DNA of 7,654 bases from an uncultured Clostridia bacterium (GTDB lineage: Bacteria > Bacillota > Clostridia > Christensenellales > Aristaeellaceae), in NCBI GenBank assembly GCA_946409855.1, contig CAMJXZ010000153.1:1-7654 (forward strand), written 5' to 3'. Below are positions 4,913 to 7,654 of this stretch, one piece after another. The notes under the pieces are model-generated. The model ran no database searches. It saw nothing but the letters and a program-made list of their open reading frames with translations, and had not been told where the DNA came from. Position 1 is the first letter of the stretch; every line of letters starts with the position of its first letter. Made by a program: the position numbers and the translations under genes.

Positions 4913-7144
4913 ATGAAGAAAGTCTGTATCGTGCTGGCTCTGCTTCTGGTTGCCGCGCTTGTTTTCGGCGGCGTGGAATGGAACCAGGCCAAGAACCTCC
5001 AGAACTCCCTGAAGACCGCTCAGGACGAAGCGAAGTCCATTCAGGGCCAGCTGGACGCCAAGGTCAAGGAACTGGAAACCGCTCAGGCGGATCTGACCAC
5101 CAGGACCCAGGAACTGACAGACAACACCACCGCTCTGGAAACCGCGAAGGCCGAGATGGAAAAGCAGGCGGCCGATCTGCAGGCCCAGCTGACCGCGGAA
5201 CTGGAAGAAAAGACCAAGCAGGCTCTGGAACCTGTGGCCCAGGAGCTGGAAAACGCGAAGGCCGAACTGGATCAGGCGAAGGCTGATCTGGAAACCGTGA
5301 AGAACGAACTGGAGCAGGCGAAGGCGGAATCCGAACAGCTGAAGGCCGACCTGGCCACCGCCCAGGAAGAACTGGCTGAAAAGACCAGGGCGCTGGAAGA
5401 AAACACCTCCGTGCTGGATACCGTGAAGGCCGAGCTGGAACAGGCGAAGGCCGACCTGGAAGCCAAGATTCAGGAATTCACCGAAAACAGCACCGCGATG
5501 GATACCGTCAAGGCTGAACTGGAGAACGCGAAGAACGAACTGGAACAGAACGTCTCCGCGCTGACCAGCAAGGCGGCCGCCGCGGCGGACCAGATCAAGC
5601 TCCTGACCGCCAACTACCAGGGCAAGACCGTCATCCTGCATTCCAACGACGTGCACGGCAAGCTGGACGGCTATGCCTACATCGCCGGTCTGCGCAATGT
5701 GCTGGAGCGCGCGGGCGCGAATGTCGTCCTGGTGGACGCTGGCGACTTCAGCCAGGGCACCATCTACGTCAGCGTGAACAAGGGCGCCGCCGGCGTGGAT
5801 ATGATGAACACCGCCGGCTACGACATCGTGACCCTGGGCAACCACGAGTTTGACTACGGCTATGCCCAGCTGATGGAGAACCTGCAGAATGCCAAATTCC
5901 AGGCCATCTGCGCCAACGTCCTCCTGCGCGAGAACGGCGAATCCATCCTGCCCGGCCATTGCATCTATGACAACGGCGCGGTGAAGATCGGCTTCTTCGG
6001 CCTGGAGACCCCCGAAACGGCCACCAAGGTCAACCCCGGCCTGATCCAGGAGATCGATTTCACCACCTTTGACAGACTGTATGAAAACGCGCAGGCGCAG
6101 GTCGACGCGCTGAAGGAAGAAGGCGCCGACCTGGTGGTCGGCCTGTGGCACCTGGGCGTGGACGCGGAATCCGCGGCTAACGGCTACCGCTCCGTGGACG
6201 TGCTGGCCAAGGTGAACGGCGTGGACTTTGTCATTGACGGCCACTCCCACACCGTGATGACCCAGGGCGAAAACGGCGAACCCATCCAGTCCACCGGCAC
6301 TCAGTTTGAGTACATCGGCGTGGTCGTGATCGACAACGAGACCAAGACCATCGAAAAGAACACCCTGGTGAAGACCGAAGGCCTGCCCAAGGACAGCACC
6401 ACCGAAGAGGCCGCCAAGAGCATCATGGAAGCGATCGACGCGGAATACAGCAGCCCCTTCGCCACCAGCACCGTTGACTTCAACGGCGACCGCGCGCCCG
6501 GCAACCGCACCCAGGAAACCAACCTGGGCGACCTGATCACCGACGCGATGGTCTGGTGCGTCGTGGACGGCGGCAGCATTGAGGAAGCGGACCTGAAGAA
6601 GGTCGTCGGCATCACCAACGGCGGCGGCATCCGCGCGGCTCTGGCCGCCGGCAACATCTCCATGAAGGACATCAACACCGTGCTGCCCTTCGGCAACACC
6701 GTCGCCATGATCCGTGTGACCGGCAACGAGCTGCTGGAAGCGCTGGAAGCCTCCACCTTCTGCACGCCCGACGCCATCGGCGGTTTCCCGCAGACCAGCG
6801 GCATCGTCTGGACGCTGGATACCACCAAGCCCTATGACAAGGGCGACCTGTACGTGGTCAACGGCAAGGAGAGCACCTATTACGGCCCCAAGAGCATTCA
6901 GCGCGTCAGCATCGAGAGCGTCAACGGCGAACCCTTCGATCCCGAAGCGGAATACATCGTGGTGACCAATAACTTCTGCGCAGCGGGCGGCGACACCTAC
7001 GCCGTGTTCTACCGCGCGTACGAAGCGGGCAACGGCTTTGACACCAGCATCGCCATGGACGTCGCGCTGGTAGATTACATCCGCGCCCAGCTGAACAGCG
7101 CCATCACGGCAGAGCCCCAGGGCGGCCGTCTGACCATCAAGTAA
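4913..7144 (+). CDS. Membrane-anchored 5'-nucleotidase/UDP-sugar hydrolase-like enzyme with coiled-coil stalk
   Basis: This is a 743-residue extracytoplasmic metallophosphoesterase of the UshA/5'-nucleotidase family. Residues 1-20 are a short basic start and a hydrophobic segment. I see neither a lipobox nor a clear AxA site, so it is probably an uncleaved anchor. Residues 46-222 are a long heptad coiled coil broken near P107. The phosphoesterase domain (about 238-480) carries all expected metal motifs: NDVHG (245-249; D246, H248), DAGDFSQG (275-282), GNHEFD (309-314), WH (H413) and GHSH (443-446). The nucleotide-binding C-terminal domain (about 515-735) has GNRTQETNLGDLITDA, NGGGIRAAL (569-577) and NNFCAAGGDTY (686-696). 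It should hydrolyse nucleoside phosphates or nucleotide sugars outside the cell; the exact substrate cannot be read from sequence. No LPxTG motif or wall-binding repeat is seen. It is a single-gene unit between a strong promoter and a terminator. Confidence 0.93.
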   Translation: MKKVCIVLALLLVAALVFGGVEWNQAKNLQNSLKTAQDEAKSIQGQLDAKVKELETAQADLTTRTQELTDNTTALETAKAEMEKQAADLQAQLTAELEEKTKQALEPVAQELENAKAELDQAKADLETVKNELEQAKAESEQLKADLATAQEELAEKTRALEENTSVLDTVKAELEQAKADLEAKIQEFTENSTAMDTVKAELENAKNELEQNVSALTSKAAAAADQIKLLTANYQGKTVILHSNDVHGKLDGYAYIAGLRNVLERAGANVVLVDAGDFSQGTIYVSVNKGAAGVDMMNTAGYDIVTLGNHEFDYGYAQLMENLQNAKFQAICANVLLRENGESILPGHCIYDNGAVKIGFFGLETPETATKVNPGLIQEIDFTTFDRLYENAQAQVDALKEEGADLVVGLWHLGVDAESAANGYRSVDVLAKVNGVDFVIDGHSHTVMTQGENGEPIQSTGTQFEYIGVVVIDNETKTIEKNTLVKTEGLPKDSTTEEAAKSIMEAIDAEYSSPFATSTVDFNGDRAPGNRTQETNLGDLITDAMVWCVVDGGSIEEADLKKVVGITNGGGIRAALAAGNISMKDINTVLPFGNTVAMIRVTGNELLEALEASTFCTPDAIGGFPQTSGIVWTLDTTKPYDKGDLYVVNGKESTYYGPKSIQRVSIESVNGEPFDPEAEYIVVTNNFCAAGGDTYAVFYRAYEAGNGFDTSIAMDVALVDYIRAQLNSAITAEPQGGRLTIK
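5048..5578 (+). repeat. Heptad repeat region encoding the coiled-coil stalk, with a 28-residue module repeated three times
   Basis: Protein residues 46-94 form seven heptads and residues 111-222 sixteen uninterrupted heptads, with mostly L/M at one core position and often A/V three residues later (for example ELENAKA, ELDQAKA, DLETVKN, ELEQAKA). The two blocks differ in register by two residues, and P107 lies between them. A four-heptad module of the form xLxxNTT-xLxTxKA-ELExAKx-xLxxxxx appears at residues 67-94, 160-187 and 188-215 (5111-5194, 5390-5473 and 5474-5557). The last two copies are in tandem, which suggests growth of the stalk by duplication. Confidence 0.8.
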
Positions 7145-7172
7145 TCCGATCTTAAACAAACAGGCAATTCCC

Positions 7173-7205
7173 GGAAACCGGCCGAAAAGGCCGGTTTCCT
7201 TATTT
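7173..7205 (+). terminator. Rho-independent terminator of the nucleotidase gene
   Basis: A perfect 11-bp stem, GGAAACCGGCC (7173-7183) with GGCCGGTTTCC (7189-7199), has a GAAAA loop and is followed by TTATTT (7200-7205). It begins 28 bp after the stop codon. The opposite strand lacks a T-tract, so it should act on the plus strand only. Confidence 0.9.
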
Positions 7206-7318
7206 CACGCGCCCGGCGGCGTACATAAAGGGGGAAGCGCCCAAAGCTGCCCCGGCAGCGGGAGGGATAGAGCAGCATCCCAACTGCCTGCCGATCCGTG
7301 AAAACGGTAACTATCTTA

Positions 7319-7347
7319 TTGACAGACGCTTTCATCCTGTATATCAT
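7319..7347 (+). promoter_or_regulatory. Near-consensus promoter upstream of the antitoxin-like gene
   Basis: A perfect TTGACA (7319-7324), a 17-bp spacer and TATCAT (7342-7347, five of six consensus bases) form one of the best promoters in the window. The predicted start near 7354 leaves about 167 nt of leader before the next gene at 7521, unusually long for a small gene and occupied by a hairpin. Confidence 0.65.
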
Positions 7348-7381
7348 GCGGTGGAAGCGGCGGTGAACGACAGAAAACTGC

Positions 7382-7441
7382 TTTTCGCGGCCGGTTCAAG
7401 CGATCCGTTGATGGATGATGGATGAAAATCGGTCGCGAAAA
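7382..7441 (+). promoter_or_regulatory. Long imperfect hairpin in the leader
   Basis: Bases 7382-7396 can pair with 7427-7441 over 15 positions, two of them G-U wobbles, around a 30-nt loop. The outer part is TTTTCGCG against CGCGAAAA. No T-tract follows on the plus strand, so it is not a simple terminator. It lies wholly inside the predicted leader of the gene at 7521 and may be a regulatory RNA structure or, as DNA, a protein-binding palindrome. The loop carries a tandem GATGGAT repeat. Role unknown. Confidence 0.5.
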
Positions 7442-7520
7442 AGAAACGAAAGAAGAAAACGCGCTGAGCTGACAGCCGTTTACGGCAGGCAGACGACGCG
7501 TCGGAAAGGCTTTTTGATCG

Positions 7521-7654
7521 ATGAAGATGAATGAACTGAACGCGGAACTGACGGAAGAAGAGCGCCGTGATCTGGAAGCGGCGCAAAGCAGGCCGCCGGT
7601 CTTTGATGACGACGCGCCGGAAATGACCATGGAGCAATTGATGCAGTTCAAACG
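7521..7654 (+). CDS. Small acidic protein, N-terminal fragment, BrnA/CopG-type antitoxin-like (cut by right edge)
   Basis: Forty-four complete codons are visible and the frame is still open at the window edge. It begins MKMNELNAELTEEERRDLEA, and the later part contains PPVFDDDAPEMT and MEQLMQFK. This resembles the acidic leader FDxDxPEMT-x-E-x-L-x-QF seen in small Bacillota antitoxin-like proteins, which carry a ribbon-helix-helix (BrnA/CopG-like) domain further downstream. That domain would lie outside the window, so the call is tentative and made from memory. Starts at 7521 and 7527 are in frame. GGAAAGG (7503-7509) lies 11 nt before 7521, a slightly long spacing that still favours 7521. 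In-frame stops upstream rule out a much earlier start. No partner toxin is recognised upstream; one could follow downstream. Confidence 0.6.
   Translation, partial: MKMNELNAELTEEERRDLEAAQSRPPVFDDDAPEMTMEQLMQFK

Larger units (their letters stand above)
7206..7520. other. Long intergenic region and leader before the antitoxin-like gene
   Basis: No credible complete gene lies in these 315 bases. The region holds a small hairpin GCTGC/GCAGC (7246-7259), a near-consensus plus-strand promoter (7319-7347) and a long imperfect hairpin (7382-7441). A plus-strand frame stays open from 7156 to a TGA at 7423-7425 but has no plausible start and runs across the promoter. A 16-codon frame starts at 7422, overlapping that TGA, and stops at 7472. 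Neither is called as a gene. No toxin such as BrnT is recognisable in any plus-strand frame. Confidence 0.55.

Noticed and set aside
4889..7159. A 756-codon open frame on the minus strand covering the whole nucleotidase gene
   Set aside because: It mirrors the real gene exactly. Its low-complexity translation (runs rich in G, L, Q, V, H) is what the reverse strand of a gene rich in GC-ending codons and E/K/A coils gives, and it shows no domain motif. The plus-strand frame has full catalytic motifs, a promoter and a ribosome binding site.
7156..7425. Plus-strand frame open for about 88 codons, whose TGA overlaps an ATG at 7422 as in coupled genes
   Set aside because: It has no plausible start codon with a ribosome binding site and runs across the terminator and a near-consensus promoter. 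The overlapping downstream frame is only 16 codons long. No protein family is recognised; decayed coding sequence cannot be fully excluded.
7075..7651. Minus-strand open frames (7075-7347, 7316-7651, 7344-7637)
   Set aside because: They overlap the nucleotidase 3' end, its terminator, the plus-strand promoter and the antitoxin-like gene. Compositions are irregular and no ribosome binding site or motif supports them.

Overview
The window looks like chromosomal DNA of a GC-rich Gram-positive gut-type bacterium (Bacillota, Clostridia). This rests on the paired glgC-glgD genes, strong AGGAGG-type ribosome binding sites, sigma-A-like promoters (TTTACA-N17-TATAAT) in AT-richer gaps, and a secreted DUF6273-like protein. 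The exact lineage is inference; no rRNA or marker gene is present. I see no transposase, integrase, CRISPR array, tRNA or rRNA.

Layout. Positions 1-201 (minus) hold the first 67 codons of a secreted protein that runs off the left edge. Positions 202-595 hold no gene, but contain the terminator of the glg operon and a 13-bp inverted repeat that flanks it. Positions 596-2918 (minus) hold glgC followed by glgD, 28 bp apart, with a promoter upstream of glgC. Positions 3080-4663 (minus) hold pgi. The 4664-4912 gap contains back-to-back promoters for pgi (minus) and for a plus-strand gene. Positions 4913-7144 (plus) hold a membrane-anchored 5'-nucleotidase/UDP-sugar hydrolase-like enzyme carried on a long coiled-coil stalk, closed by an 11-bp-stem terminator. 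Positions 7206-7520 hold a near-consensus promoter and a long imperfect hairpin. They lead into a small acidic protein, cut off at the right edge, that resembles the N-terminus of BrnA/CopG-type antitoxins.

How the genes fit together. Pgi interconverts glucose-6-phosphate and fructose-6-phosphate. GlgC, with its degenerate partner GlgD, makes ADP-glucose for glycogen synthesis, so the minus-strand block sits at the hexose-phosphate branch point between glycolysis and storage. The nucleotidase is transcribed divergently and probably works outside the cell, on nucleotides or nucleotide sugars. No dedicated link between it and the glg genes can be seen.

The core metabolic genes are ordinary. 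The parts most worth a second look are the coiled-coil nucleotidase with its repeated 28-residue module, the structured leader before the antitoxin-like gene, the inverted repeat around the glgD terminator, and the three alternating GATTTT/AAAATC arms between pgi and glgC. I did not find convincing evidence of a wholly new multi-gene system.
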